Positions 1 through 12,300 of a stretch of DNA of 64,000 bases are shown one piece after another (within the stretch, counting starts at the first letter, position 1; each line of letters starts with the position of its first letter). The DNA is from Sorex araneus (taxonomy: Eukaryota > Chordata > Mammalia > Eulipotyphla > Soricidae): NCBI RefSeq assembly GCF_027595985.1, contig NC_073306.1, positions 153,126,919-153,190,918 of the forward strand, read 5' to 3'. Below the pieces are notes generated by a model that made no database searches, was not told the DNA's origin, and saw only the letters and a program-made list of their open reading frames with translations. Position numbers and translations under genes: made by a program.

Positions 1-189
1 CTTCTTTGCCTTCCAGGGTTTCCTGGGCCGGGGGGGTGGGGTGTTTTTTGTTGTTTTTCTAATGATTTCAAAAAAGAAAATGCTTTCTTTTTTTTCTTAT
101 TTGTGAAAACTCATCTTCTTTCCACTGTTAGGACAATAGTTTCTGTGGTAACTATATCATCACGCTTGTGTCTTTTAAAAGTTACTTTT

Positions 190-363
190 GGGGCTGGAGC
201 AATAGTACAGCGGGTAGGGCATTTGCCTTGCAAGAGGCCTATCTAGGTTCGATTCCCAGCATCCCATATGGTCCCCTAAGCACCACCAGGATTAATTCTT
301 GAGTGCAGAGCCAGGAGTAACCCCCAAGCATTGCTGGGTGTGATCCACAAAGAAAAAAAAAAA
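190..363 (+). mobile_element. tRNA-derived SINE, type 1
   Basis: Head GGGGCTGGAGCAATAGTACA with B box GGTTCGATTCC, body ending in an A-rich tail. Confidence 0.9.
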
Positions 364-770
364 CTTTTGATTTTGGAAAAAGTGAACTAGCTTTGTTATT
401 TGAAGTTCTATTTAGTAAATTTAAGCTTCGTTTCAGCGTTCATTTTTTAACTTAAATTTTGTGAACATCTTATTTTAATGAAAGTGTTGTTAATTGGTCT
501 AATATTTAATTCAGGAGCTCTCTTATGAGCTTGCTGTTTACAGTAAACATTTTATTCTGTACTTTAGGTATGGTAAATGCTAAATTTGAACTTTCAGAGA
601 ATATAAGAGCATTTTGTAAATTATGTCCGTGAGATATTTAGGTATTCACATTCCTGGTCCTGGTCCTTCACATCTCACTGAGTATGGCTGAATTTTATTT
701 TATTTTTTGAAAAAATCTATGCATTGTAGCTTATTTCTAGTAGTTTATTTCTTTTGTGTCTGTTACAGAC

Positions 771-945
771 TTTTTTTTTTTTCTTTTTGGGTTACACTGG
801 CGATGCACAGGGGTTACTCCTGGCTCATGCACTCAGGAATTACTCCTGGCGGTGCTCAGAGGACCATATGGGATGCTGGGAATCGAACCCGGGTGGGCAG
901 CATGCAAGGCAAACGCCCTACCCGCTGTGCTATCGCTCTAGCCCC
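771..945 (-). mobile_element. tRNA-derived SINE, type 1
   Basis: T-run then GGGTTACACTGGCGATG through CTGTGCTATCGCTCTAGCCCC: full length in antisense. Confidence 0.92.
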
Positions 946-1392
946 TAGACTATTAATTTAAAGTGAAAATGCAAACTGAAAAGTGACAGTTGCTTTGAAA
1001 TTGGGAAACTGGGAAAATATGAGTATTGATATGGTTAGTTAGATTCTCTTTAACTTGCTTTGACCATCTGTATATTCATATTTTGTATTTTAGGGCTATA
1101 AATACATTGTACAGTGTTAGCATAATGTGTACTATTGTCAGGAAAATATAAGGGGTATAATAAAGCTACCTCTAGTGTTAGGTGGATTTTCTCTTCCCCA
1201 GACAAGAGAAATGTTTTAATTTGCAGCGTAGCTGGGAGAGGGAGTGGGGAGGCTTAACCTCTAGTGGCCCTAGTTCTGATGTCAGTGGTTTTGTTGTTTG
1301 GTTTTTTTTTTGTGGTAGTCATTGCTTCAAGTACTTCACAACCGTTAGTTCATTTTTTACTATAACCCTATGAGGGTGGTGCTGTTAGCCTT

Positions 1393-1564
1393 GGTTTTTG
1401 TTTGTTTTTTCGCTTCATTTAGTAGAGCTAAGGGTTTACTTCTGGCCCTTCACTCAGGGATCACTCCTGGCAGACTCAGGGGACCCTATGTGGTGCTGGG
1501 GATCCAACCCAAGTTGACTGCAAGCAAGGCCTATGCCCTACCTGTGTAGTATCTCTCTTGCTCC
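1393..1564 (-). mobile_element. Old type 1 SINE
   Basis: Divergent copy recognised from CACTCAGGGATCACTCCTGG and GGTGCTGGGGATCCAACCC. Confidence 0.7.
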
Positions 1565-1775
1565 TGTTATCTATTTATTTGAGGATAAGCAACGTAAACA
1601 AAGTCATACATAGTTGTCTTTGAAACCTGCCTCCGTTATTAAAGGGGGCAGGTTTGAGATTCAAGTATCTTTACATTTATGTGTTAAAGACCTCACTTCC
1701 ATGAGTTAAGGATGCAGCCACATATGTGAAGGTCTAGAAGTTTGAGCGTGACTGGGTTTTTAAACATCAGGTTCA

Positions 1776-1940
1776 AGGACTGGAAAGAGTTCAGCAGATA
1801 AGGTGCTTGTCTTGTACTTAGCACCTGGATTTGATCCCTGGCCACCCCATATGGCCCTTAGAGCCCTGTCAGGAGTGATCCCTGAGTGAAGAGCTAGGAG
1901 TAAGCCTGGAGCACACTTGATGTGGCCCCCAAATTAAAGG
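1776..1940 (+). mobile_element. Old type 1 SINE
   Basis: Divergent copy: AAGGACTGGAAAGAGTTCAG head, CCACCCCATATGGCCC middle, GATGTGGCCCCCAAA end. Confidence 0.7.
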
Positions 1941-2579
1941 AATCAGGTTCATGTGATTTGAGAGTTAGACTGGGGAAGTAGGAGGTAGGTTCTCTAAGGC
2001 CTTGTTATTAGCATTAGAAAATGTGTTGTGTACCCAGAAATCATGGTGAACCACTAAAGGGTTTTAAGTTGTAGGATCAGGTTCATGTCACAGAACCATG
2101 ACTATTAGGCAGGAAGTAGATAGATGCTCAGTCAGGTCTAGTTGTTAGAAGACTGTTAAAGTAAGGCAGGCCTGATGTGATGACAGCCTGAGCAAGATGA
2201 TGGTGCCCGTGGGCATGGGAAGTGAGAAGTATTTACAAACTAGCAACAAGGAGATGCTACCTAAGGTCTTTAGTTTTGAGTACTAGGTAGATGGCAGATA
2301 AATTTATGGAGATCCTATTGGAGAGGAAGTTTCTCATTATGAGGAATTCCTTTTGGATGCTACATTTGAAGGACTTGTAGAACATGAAGAGGAACTGTAG
2401 CAGTAGTATGTTTGAACCTGAAATTTATAAAAGCGTTCGAATGATAATTTATGTGGCCTGTTGAAATTGGTGTGTTTTGATTGTATGCTTTACACAAAGT
2501 TAAATTTTTAAAAAGTCTGCCCAGATGGACAAAATATATTCCTACCAATGTTAATTATAAAGTATTTTAAAATATGATT

Positions 2580-3200
2580 TTAAGTGATCTATTAAAGTAA
2601 CATTTTATAAATTTAGTTATGTTTTAGACGTACAGTATTATCACATCATTTCCACCACCACTGTGTCAATAACTAGATATCACAGTTCATAAGACTCCTT
2701 CTACACCGTCTACCCTTTGGGATTACATATATGTGATATATTTATATATCACTGTCACTGTCATCCCGTTGCTCATCGATTTGTTCGAGCGGGCACTAGT
2801 AACATCTCTCATTGAGAGACTTGTTACTGTTTTTGGCGTATCCAATAATATATAAAATATAATACGTGTATTTATATATTTTGTGTATAATAACTGTATC
2901 AACAATTTATACATTTAATATATATGGATAAATAGAACACATTTATAAATATATATGCTATTCATGAGTGAGGTCATCTGATACTTGATTTTCTGCTTCT
3001 AAGATTTTTTTTTTAGTATGAGAACCTCTAATTCCTTCCTCGTTGTAACAAATAGATATCATCTTATAGTTGAGTAGTAGTATATTATTTTTATACACTA
3101 CAACTCTACCTACTCATCTGTCTTTGGGCTTTTGGGTTATTTCCATGTCTTGGATATTGTAAACTGCTGCAGTGTATATAGGTATGTAATACCAAATATT
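2580..3200 (-). mobile_element. Antisense L1 3'-region fragment
   Basis: It contains the recognisable antisense L1 motif around TTTGGGCTTTTGGGTTATTT and TATTGTAAACTGCTGCAGTG. A type-2 SINE fragment is embedded in it. It ends about 20 bp before an NCAPG exon. Confidence 0.6.
2750..2850 (-). mobile_element. Type 2 SINE, tail fragment
   Basis: Only the tail-side part (CACTGTCATCCCGTTGCTCA to GGCGTATCCAAT), without the tRNA head; inserted in L1 sequence. Confidence 0.8.
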
Positions 3201-3216
3201 TTGTGTTTGATTTTAG

Positions 3217-3327
3217 AATGATGCTGAAACACTACAGAAGTGCCTTATTTTGTGCTATGAACTCTTAAAGAAGATGTCTGCTTCAACAGGCATTGGTGCA
3301 ACTATGAACGGCCTCATTGAGTCTTTG
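3217..3327 (+). CDS. NCAPG: NCAPG exon (about exon 12), start of Cnd3 region
   Basis: A 111-bp phase-0 exon of 37 codons, from NDAETLQKCL to NGLIESL. The acceptor is TTTTAG|AATGAT and the donor is TTG|GTATGC. The residues are helical and HEAT-like (CLILCYELLKK), matching the start of the Cnd3 domain. It begins only about 20 bp downstream of an old antisense L1 fragment that supplies much of the upstream intron. No earlier NCAPG exon was found in positions 1-3216. Confidence 0.95.
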
Positions 3328-6300
3328 GTATGCTGGGGACTTTGGAGCATTTATTTTAGCTCATTCCTTTGACTATTTTCCTGGGGATTCAAAAGCATGA
3401 AAAGAAAATAATTTTAACATTTTCTAAATAAATGGTTGCAAAAAGGTGTGTATGTAATACATATAATGGCTACTTATTGTGGGGATTAAATTAAGATAAC
3501 GCACTTAAAAGGTTGAAGACTTGTTGGATATGTTACTGTGATTCCTTTAGGAAATTTGAAGATACTAAGCTGGGAAAAGATGGATTTTTTTAAGATGAGT
3601 ATTTAGGTAATATGGTTACAGTAGTGTTTATGGGTTTGTTACAGAAAGCTGTTGCCCCTTTACCATCATCAAAGTGTTCAAGATCCTCCACCACTATCCT
3701 TACATCACTTCTAGTCTGCCTGAAAAAATTTTTATTATGAGAATTGTAAGAGAAAACACTAAAGCACATCTGCTTTGTTTAATACATTGACAGCAGTGCA
3801 GGTACCAGTGGCTCAAACTTGAATATGGGCTTAAAAAACCAAACTACAGTGCCAGTGCAATGTGTTAATGTCTAGTAATCCTTCAGATGCAGACACCATT
3901 GTACTGACCACAGGGGCATAAATATTGCAGAACTCTAGAGCTTGCTTTGCATGCGGCCAACCCGGGTTCGACTCCCGGCATCCCATATGGTCCCCTGAGC
4001 ACCGCCAGGGGTAGTTCCTGAGTGCAGAGCCAGAAGTGACCCCTGTGCATCGCTGGGTCTCACCCAAAAAGAAAACAAATAAAATAATTAAACTAATTCT
4101 ACTTAAAATTTTGAACATAACTACTAAAATAACAAAATTACACGTGGTTTGTGGATGAGACGATACTGCTCTAGAGTTCTGCAATATTTACGCCCCTGTG
4201 GTCAGTACAATGGTGTCTGCATCTGGAGGATTACTGGACATTAACACATTGCACTGGCACTGTCTTGGTCTTAGCGGCAGCGGTGGCCACTGCTAGGAAA
4301 GTGTCAGTGATCTCTGAGTTGCATTGTGCTTTGTGCTTTGAGCACTGAGACAAGGCGTTGGATAGAGCAGTGAACAGAGAGGGGGAGCGTGCGCTAAGAG
4401 CAGGCTGGGAAGGCGTGCAGTGAGGGTGTGCAGGTCGTGTGAAGGGGCGCTGGCTTGCTTCTGTGAGCACTGGAAGCCTTCGCTCCGTTTTACTAGGCGG
4501 TCAAGTATCTTTTTTTCAGACCATGGGTCACACTCTGGCTCCATTCTTCCGTTCTGCTGTTGCATTCAGCAGGGTAGTCTTCAGTCTATTTTTTTTGAGG
4601 GGGGGGCTCACACCCGGCGATGCACAGGGGCCACTCCTGGCTCTGCACTCAGGAATTACCCCAGGCGGTGCTTAGGCGACCATATGGAATGCTGGGAATC
4701 GAACCCGGGTTGGCCGCGTGCAAGGGCCTACCCGCTGTGCTATTAGTCCAGCCCCCTGGTCTTTTTTTTTTTTTAATTGAAAATTGACTTTTTTGAGTTA
4801 CTAGAAAATATGGAAATGAAATAGATTTGCAAGTCACATAGAAATGTTCACTTGACCTTATTTTTAAATATATTGTCCTGCTCAAAATTATTTTAACTTC
4901 TAATTCATTTTAGATTCTTCCTGGGATAACAAATATTCATCCTGTCGTAAGAAATTTGGCTGTTTTATGTTTGGGATGCTGTGGACTACAGAATCAAGAT
5001 TTTGCAAGTAAACACTTTGTATTACTATTACAGGTAGGTTTTATTTTATTTTATTTTTAATTTGTAGACAAAAGATGAAACGTCAGTTATTTAAGTTACT
5101 TTACAATTTTTCATTTTGGGGGGCCACACCTAGCTGTTATCAGGAGCTTCCTCCTGGCTCTGCTCATTGATAACCCTGGGTCAGCAAACGGGGGGTAGAA
5201 GGAGCTTTCCTCACAATACTGAGGTCAGGCATGCAGCAAAGATGTTCGCTTTCTTTCGTCACTACTATTCAGAAAAGCTTTCTATGAGGCCATTACACAT
5301 TTCTTGCAGAGTTGATTTGGATTGGACAAATGTCTTTAGCTGATTTCTTGTCTAGGAATATTTATATTATTCCCTCAAATCTGAGTGACAGTTCTCACCA
5401 CAGGAGCCAGACAAGGAAAAGAAATCAAAGGCATCTAAATGGGAAAACAAGTTCAGTTGCCACTTATTTGCAGGTGACTTAATGTTCATAGGAGACCCTA
5501 AGGAGTCCACTGAAAAACTGTTAGAAACAAACCAATTACGTCAAGTAGTAGCAGGCTACAAAAAACAGTGCATAAAAAGTCAATTGCATTTCTAAATGCA
5601 AGTGGTGACCTAGAAGAGAAAGAATTAGAAAAAACAACCCCATATAAAAAAAATGTTTTAGAACCTCACATATATGTAGGAGTCAATAAACACTGTGAAA
5701 AACTTTGCCATTGAAAATTATATGTCGGGAGGGCGTTTGCCTTGTACGCAGCCAACCTGGGTTCGATCCCCGGCACCCTTGTCACCCAAGCACCACCAGG
5801 AGTGATTCCTGAGCACAGGGCCAGGAGTGACCCCATGAGCATTGCTGGGTGTGGCCCAAAAACTTAAAAAAAAAAAAAAGAAAAGAAAAACAGAAAATCA
5901 TATGTCATTGTTGAAAGCAGTGGGAGAAGATACCAGAAAATAATATTCCATGTGTACAAATTTGAGGAATTAATCAAAATGCCCACACTGCCTAAAGTAT
6001 TGTACAGTAACAACATAATTCGTATAAAAATTTTGATGAAATTCCTCAAGGACTTACATAAACTAATAAAATGTATGTGGAATCATAACCACCCAAATTT
6101 CTAAAGTTATTCTGAGGGAAAATATGGGGTGGGTGGTATTGCGTTTTCTGGCTTTAAAATGTACAGTGGCGGGGCTGGAGAGATAGCACAGCGGGTAGGG
6201 CGTTTGCCTTGCACGCGGCCGACCCAGGTTCGAATCCCAGCATCCCATATGGTCCCCTGAGCATCGCCAGGAGTAATTCCTGAGTGCAGAGCCAGGAGTA

Positions 6301-9300
6301 ACCAACCCCTGTGCATCGCCGGGTGTGACCCAAAAAGCAAAAAAAAAAAATAAATAAATAAAAAAATAAAAAAAAATAAAATGTACAGTGGCACTACAGT
6401 GATCAAAACGATGTGGTATGGGGGCCGGAGTGATAGCACAGTGGGTAGGGCGTTTGCCTTGCACGCGGCTGACCCGGGTTTGATCCCCAGCATCCCATAC
6501 GGTCCCCCAAGCACTGCCAGGAGCAATTCCTGAGTGCAAAGCCAGGAGTAACCCCTGAGCATCGCTGGGTGTGACCCAAAAAGAAAAAAAGAAAAAAAAA
6601 ACAATGATATGGTACTGGAATTGAAAAAAAGCTTATGGTTGGACAGGACAATTTTTTTTAAGGAACAAATCATACAGTTTAACTTCCTATAGTTCTGGGG
6701 ACATTTTTGCTTTGGGGCTACCCTGTTGTTCAGGGTGCTCAGGGGACCATAAATAGTGCTGGACAATCAGCAGAACTGGGGTTGGCCACATACAGGACAC
6801 TTAACAGGCTCTACTATCGCTCTGGCTTTTTTTTTTTTTTTTCTTTAACTCGGGAAATTTTTCTTTAAATGTTATGCTACAAATAAAGTAATAACTTTAA
6901 AATGGGCGTTTTAATTATATTTCTGGAAAATGTTTTATGTAGACTTGACAGTTGTTGACAATAGACTAAAGATAGTGATTTTTTTGGTTTTTGTTTCTGG
7001 GCCACACCCACTAGTGCACAGGGTTTACTCTTGGCTCTGTGCTCAGGAATCACTCCTAGTGGTGCTTGGGGGACCATATGGGGTGCCAGGGATTGAACTC
7101 TGGTCAGATGTGCAAGGCATGTGCCCTAACTACTATGCTATTGCTTTGTCCCCTAGAAAATTAACAATTTCATGTTACAAACAACTGAGTTTTGTGTGTT
7201 GGTTTTAGGTTTTGCAAATTGATGATGTGGCAGTGAAAATAAGTGCTTTAAAGGCAGTCTTTGACCAGCTGATGACATATGGAATTGAACCATTTAAAAC
7301 TAAAAAAGTCAGTACCCTTCAAAGTGAAGGTGACGAAGTGAATGGTGATGAAGTAAAAGAACCAGAAGAACCCGAAGAAGAGACTCAGACAGCAAAGAAT
7401 GTGCTGAAGCTCCTTTCCGATTTCTTAGACAGTGAGGTAAGAAATTGCCTTTTATGAAATGCCATTTTCAGATTATATATGTTTATGCTATTGATACTAT
7501 CTACTTTAGTACTGAAGTTTAAGCTTGACCTTTTAAATATTTGCTTTTGAATATCATAACTAAACTTTCATTTATATAACTAGTTTTTCATATCAAGTTA
7601 TATATGAAGAAAGCATAAAGAAAATTAAAGTGGCTTAGCTGATGTTGCTATTATTCTTCCATTTTTCTTGTTCTATGGACATTCTTTCCCCAAAGTTGTT
7701 ATGAAGTAAAGAATAACTTTACAGGGGGCTGGAGTGATAGCACAACGAGTAGGACGTGTGCCTTGCACTCGGGCGACCCAGGTTCGATTCCCAGCATCCC
7801 ATATGGTCCCCTGAGCACCGCCAGGAGTGATTCCTGAGTGCAAAGCCAGGAGTAACTGCTGTGCAATGCCAGGTGTGACCCAAAAAGCAAAAACAAAAAA
7901 CAACAAAAAAAAAACAATAACTTTACAGTGGGTTGGCAAAAGGTCTAAGGGTATGCGATTTCATCTCATTCTTTAAGGTCTGTGGAACTACATTTTTTTA
8001 GGGGAGGGGCAGGGTGTGAGATCCATCAGTGCTCAGGGCTTAATACCTGGCTCAGTGCTCAAGATCCATCCTGGCAGGGCTCAGGGGACCTTACAGCATG
8101 CCAGGGATCAAGCCATCAAACCAGGGTTGGCCACATGCAAGACAAATGTCCTGTCTGCTATACTAATGCTCCAACCCCTGAACTACATTCTTATAGTGTA
8201 TATAATTTACTTGTAAATGAATTCTTTTATTCTTTTTTATTTTGGGCTACACCCTCAGTACTCAGGGCTTACTCCTATCTTTGAGCTCAGGGATCGCTTC
8301 TGGTGGGCTTGGGGGACCATATGAGGTGCTGGGGACCGAACCTGGGTCAGCTGCATGCAAGGCAAGCACCCCACCATCGTTGCAGCCATGTGATTTTCGG
8401 GTGTTTTTTTTTTCTCCAGTATTCTGTTTATAGGTGATATCATGCATATCTGGCTATTTCATTTAACATAGTACACTCACGGTCAATCCATATTGCACAT
8501 CATAGCATTTGCTTTTTTCTCATGAAAAATAACGTCTACATGTCCATCACGTAGACATATATTTTACCCTTTCTTTTGACTATCTACTCAATCAACACTA
8601 TTGAATTGCTAGATTACATGGCACTTCTGTTACTTCCTTGCGCAATCTTCATACTGTTTTGCATAGTTAATTTGCTTTCTGTTTACTGACTTACATTCTC
8701 TCCCACCAGGATGCAAGGGTAGCCTTTCACTGCATGCTGGCTAACCTTGCCTTTGTTGAAAGCCAGTAGATTGAGGTGATGGTGGTTTTGATTTGCATGA
8801 TGATTCCTGTATTGAGTACTTTTCATGTCACTTGTCGGCCATATGTGTGTCTTGGAAACAGGCACTTCCTCTTTTGCATTTTGTTGTTGTTGTTTGATGG
8901 CCACACCTGGTGGTGCTGGTGCTCAGAATTTACTCCCGGCTCTATGCTCTGGGATCACTTTTGGCTGTGATTGGGGAACTGTATGGGCTGCCAGAGATGG
9001 AGACCAATAGGCCACTTGCACGGCAAGTGCCTTACCCATGCTGCCATCTCTCTAGCCCCTCCCAGCTCCTCCTTTACCTGCTAGCACCCAGTTTTATCTC
9101 AGATCATTACTTGGAAGATTGCTCTTTTCCCACTGAATTATTCTGGTGCCATCCTCTGGGTTTATTTCTGGACTCTGGGTTCTATCCCATAGTCCTTATC
9201 TGTGCACCCTCGGTGCTGCTGAGGTGCTGCGGGGCTGGGCATTCCTGGGTCACTTTGGGGCATGTGGGAGTCTCCAGAGCTGCACCCTGTGAGCGTCTGG

Positions 9301-12300
9301 AGCCCGGTGCTGGGATTGAGCTGGGGTCAGTGCAGGGCCTGGCCCCTCACCCTTGCACTCTTCTTGGGCACACTCTTTCTATTTGTGTAACTTTGTGATA
9401 AGTTTTGAAATTTGGGAACTGAGTTCTTCCCTTTTATTTTCGTTTCCAGTATTATTTTTTGACTATTTGGAACTCCCTTGTAAACTCTTTCTGATTTTGA
9501 GGATTGACATTTCCTCTTCTTTCTTTTCTCCTTTTCCTTTGTCTTGCTTTGGGCCACACCCAGTGGTGCTCAGGGATCACTCCTGGTGGGTCTCAGGGCC
9601 ATGTGTGGTACCAGAGATTGAACCTGGGTTGACTGCATGCAAGGCAAGTGCCTGACCCCCTGTATTATCTCTGTCACTGTCATTGTCATCCTGTTGCTCA
9701 TCGATTTGTTCGAGCGGGCACCAGTAACGTCTCTCATTGAGAGACTTATTGTTACTGTTTTTGGCATATCCAATAAGCCACGGGTAGCTTGCCAGGCTCT
9801 GCCGTGTGGGCGAGATACACTTGGTAGCTTGCCAGGCTCTCCGAGAGGGGCGAAAGAATCGAACACGGGTCGGTCGCATGAAAGGCGAATGCCCTACCGC
9901 TGTGCTATCGCTCCAGCGTATTATCTCTAGCTTGGCTTTTCCATTTTTACCAGAAAACCCAAAGTAAATTGGAATGCTGATGAAAGATTGCTTTTCGTAT
10001 GTGCAGGGGCAGGGGTTGCTTTATATGGCTTCAGCGGTAGGTATGTGGATCACATGTGTGGGCTCCTGAGTCTGACCCTCAGCACCTCATGCCTCACAGA
10101 ATTCTGCTGGTGTAGCCCAAGTCCCAAACTTCAGTGCTTTCTTCTTTCCCCAGTAGGTGGGGCTGTGGCTTTATTCTGAGGGTCCGTAAGCGCAGGCGCC
10201 TGGAGCAGCTGCCACTGTGTCTGTGGGGAGGGCAGGGCAGGGAGTGGCCAAAGGGGTCAGCTGCCTCCCTGCACAGTTTTGAAGTCTGGGTGTCATGTGC
10301 CTCAGTTACTTGGCCTAAATGTGAGTTTTGACTGTGGACTGTCACTGTATCTACAGGCCCCGGCACATGGCCAGTGGTGGTCAGTAGTGGGGCCTGCAGT
10401 GGGAGGGGATTTCTCTCTTGCCCTCTCACTGGACCCCCTCTCTTACCTTTCCACCCCACACCCCCATTGTTTCCAGGGTCAGGCCCCAGTGATGGGGCGA
10501 GGATGTGGTCAGTCCTCCGGGCTCTGTGCTTGGAGGTCCCTCTTGGCCGCGCTGACCTGATCTGCCCGAGGCTGCCTGTGCTCAGCCCTTTGAGCCCTTC
10601 CTCTGGTTTAGAACTCTCTGTTTGGGGACCACCTGGGCCTCCCCCCCACTGTCACTGCATTTCCCTCTCCAAAGCCCTAGCTGGCCAACAGCTCTGCTGT
10701 GCCCGTGCCCCCTCCCGCTTAGGGAGCCCCCAAACACCCACTTTCCATCACGCAGATCCCCGGATCTCTCCAGTATCCTGGGAGTGAGTAGCAGAGGAGT
10801 CTAATCTTTGCTTATCTGTAGTTGAACTATTAGTTATAAGTTTATTCATTTGTTTTGGTTTGGGGCCACAATCGGCGAAGCTCAGGGCTTGTTCTTGAGT
10901 CTGAGCTCGGGATAGCTCCTGGCGGTGTGCCATAGGGGTGCCAGAGATCGACCAGGGCCGGCTGCCTGCAAGACCAGCATCCTGCTGCGGTGCTGTTCCT
11001 TGGGCTCCGTATTGGTAACAAGTCTCATTGGAGAAGTACCGGAAGCTGGCATGCTGAACTCGTCATCCTGTAACAGTGACTCAGTCCATTTCTGTTTCAG
11101 GAAGAAAGATGCCTGTTCTTATAAAAACATATATGTGAGATACATATTTAAAAATCATTTATTTTTATAAAGTTGTTCATGATGATTTGTTACATTCAGT
11201 ATTCCAACACCAATACCATCACCGTTAAACCTTCCCACCACCATTATTCCCAATTTTCTAAACCACCACTCTAACTTGCCCCAATAGCAGGTCCTAAATA
11301 ATTTATTTTATATGCTTATTATGAATAATTTGCTAAAAATGATCAAAAAACGGTTTCCTTAGAGGAAAGTGCGTGAAAATTGTTTCTCACCCTGGAGCCA
11401 TTAAGCCCTTGTATAAGAGATGACTAACATGTTGTGTTTTCTTAATCGATATTGGTTGCCTTCTGCTTTACATCCATCCAATGTGGTGTCTACTCCTTGT
11501 ATAACAGTGGTGTAGTTTTGGAGATGTCACTCCAGGAATTCTGAAAATTTGAATGGGGTGATACAGCTAGATTTAAATTTTTAATTGGATGGTGTCTTTG
11601 GGGTTTGAAGGAATCTCTTGTTTGCTGATCTCTTTCGAGATTTATTTATGAGTCTCTGGATATGGCCAGCTAGTGAGCTTATTTGGCAATAGCCAGAGTC
11701 AGTTCGTGGATGTGACTGCCAGACTCCCAGAAAAACGCACGGGTGGATGGAGGTAGCCCACCCCCAATTCCTGTTAGAGCCTGGAGGTTTTGGTCAACAA
11801 ACCCCAAGTACCTGAGGTTTTCAGCAGATTCATTCCTGGATGAGCTTGCCAATAGCATGGCAGCAACTGGAGTGTGGAGGTTTCTGGTTGCTGGGACTCT
11901 GTTTGGGTAGGTGGTGAGCTCACCCACCCGTTCCGGGGTGCCCTGGATGAGACTCAGCTTGGTACAGGGCCCAGAAACATCTCTCCAGTTACATTTTAAA
12001 GTGTCAGTGTGTTAAATTCTCTAATCCAATGGCAGAGACATAGGATGGATTGATGAAAACAAGGCCCAACTCTGTTATATCTATAAGAGACTCACTTTTG
12101 ATCCAAGGCCATCATTTAGTAACCAAAAGAGTTGTCTGTCCTAATAGGAACATGTTGAGTTACTAGCATAGGTATCCTGTTTCTGTTCGGGCATTGTGCT
12201 GTGGTGGTGTTTATGCTGCATATGTAAGGAAACTATTGCATACAAAGCTGTTAGACATGAAATAGATGAAATTTGTTTGGGACTTTTTTTTTTTTCCATG

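Larger units (their letters stand above)
5390..6720 (+). mobile_element. L1 ORF2 remnant with three nested SINEs
   Basis: The text recalls L1 reverse-transcriptase sequence (TTTGCAGGTGACTTAATG; CATACTGCCTAAAG-like; GATATGGTACTGG) in sense orientation with many stops. SINEs at about 5727, 6171 and 6421 interrupt it, and the L1 sequence resumes after each. Confidence 0.75.

Noticed and set aside
190..363. tRNA genes
   Set aside because: Heads have A and B boxes but extend into SINE bodies with A-tails and lack a complete cloverleaf; they are SINEs.
707..961. 84-aa frame and many similar 60-120-aa frames elsewhere
   Set aside because: All carry the SINE-derived [18 protein letters not shown] phrases and are not genes.
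3846..3870. miR-130-like seed in the inverted repeat (CAGTGCAATG)
   Set aside because: The match stops after about ten bases and the hairpin is far longer and differently shaped than a miRNA precursor.
4293..4565. Possible processed pseudogene on minus strand
   Set aside because: Frames MQQQNGRMEPECDPWSEKK... and the overlapping one resemble no family I can name and show no splice or polyA evidence.
6107..6766. 219-aa minus-strand open frame
   Set aside because: It is translation through two antisense-read SINEs and the L1 between them (phrases like GMLGIEPG repeat in many frames across the window).
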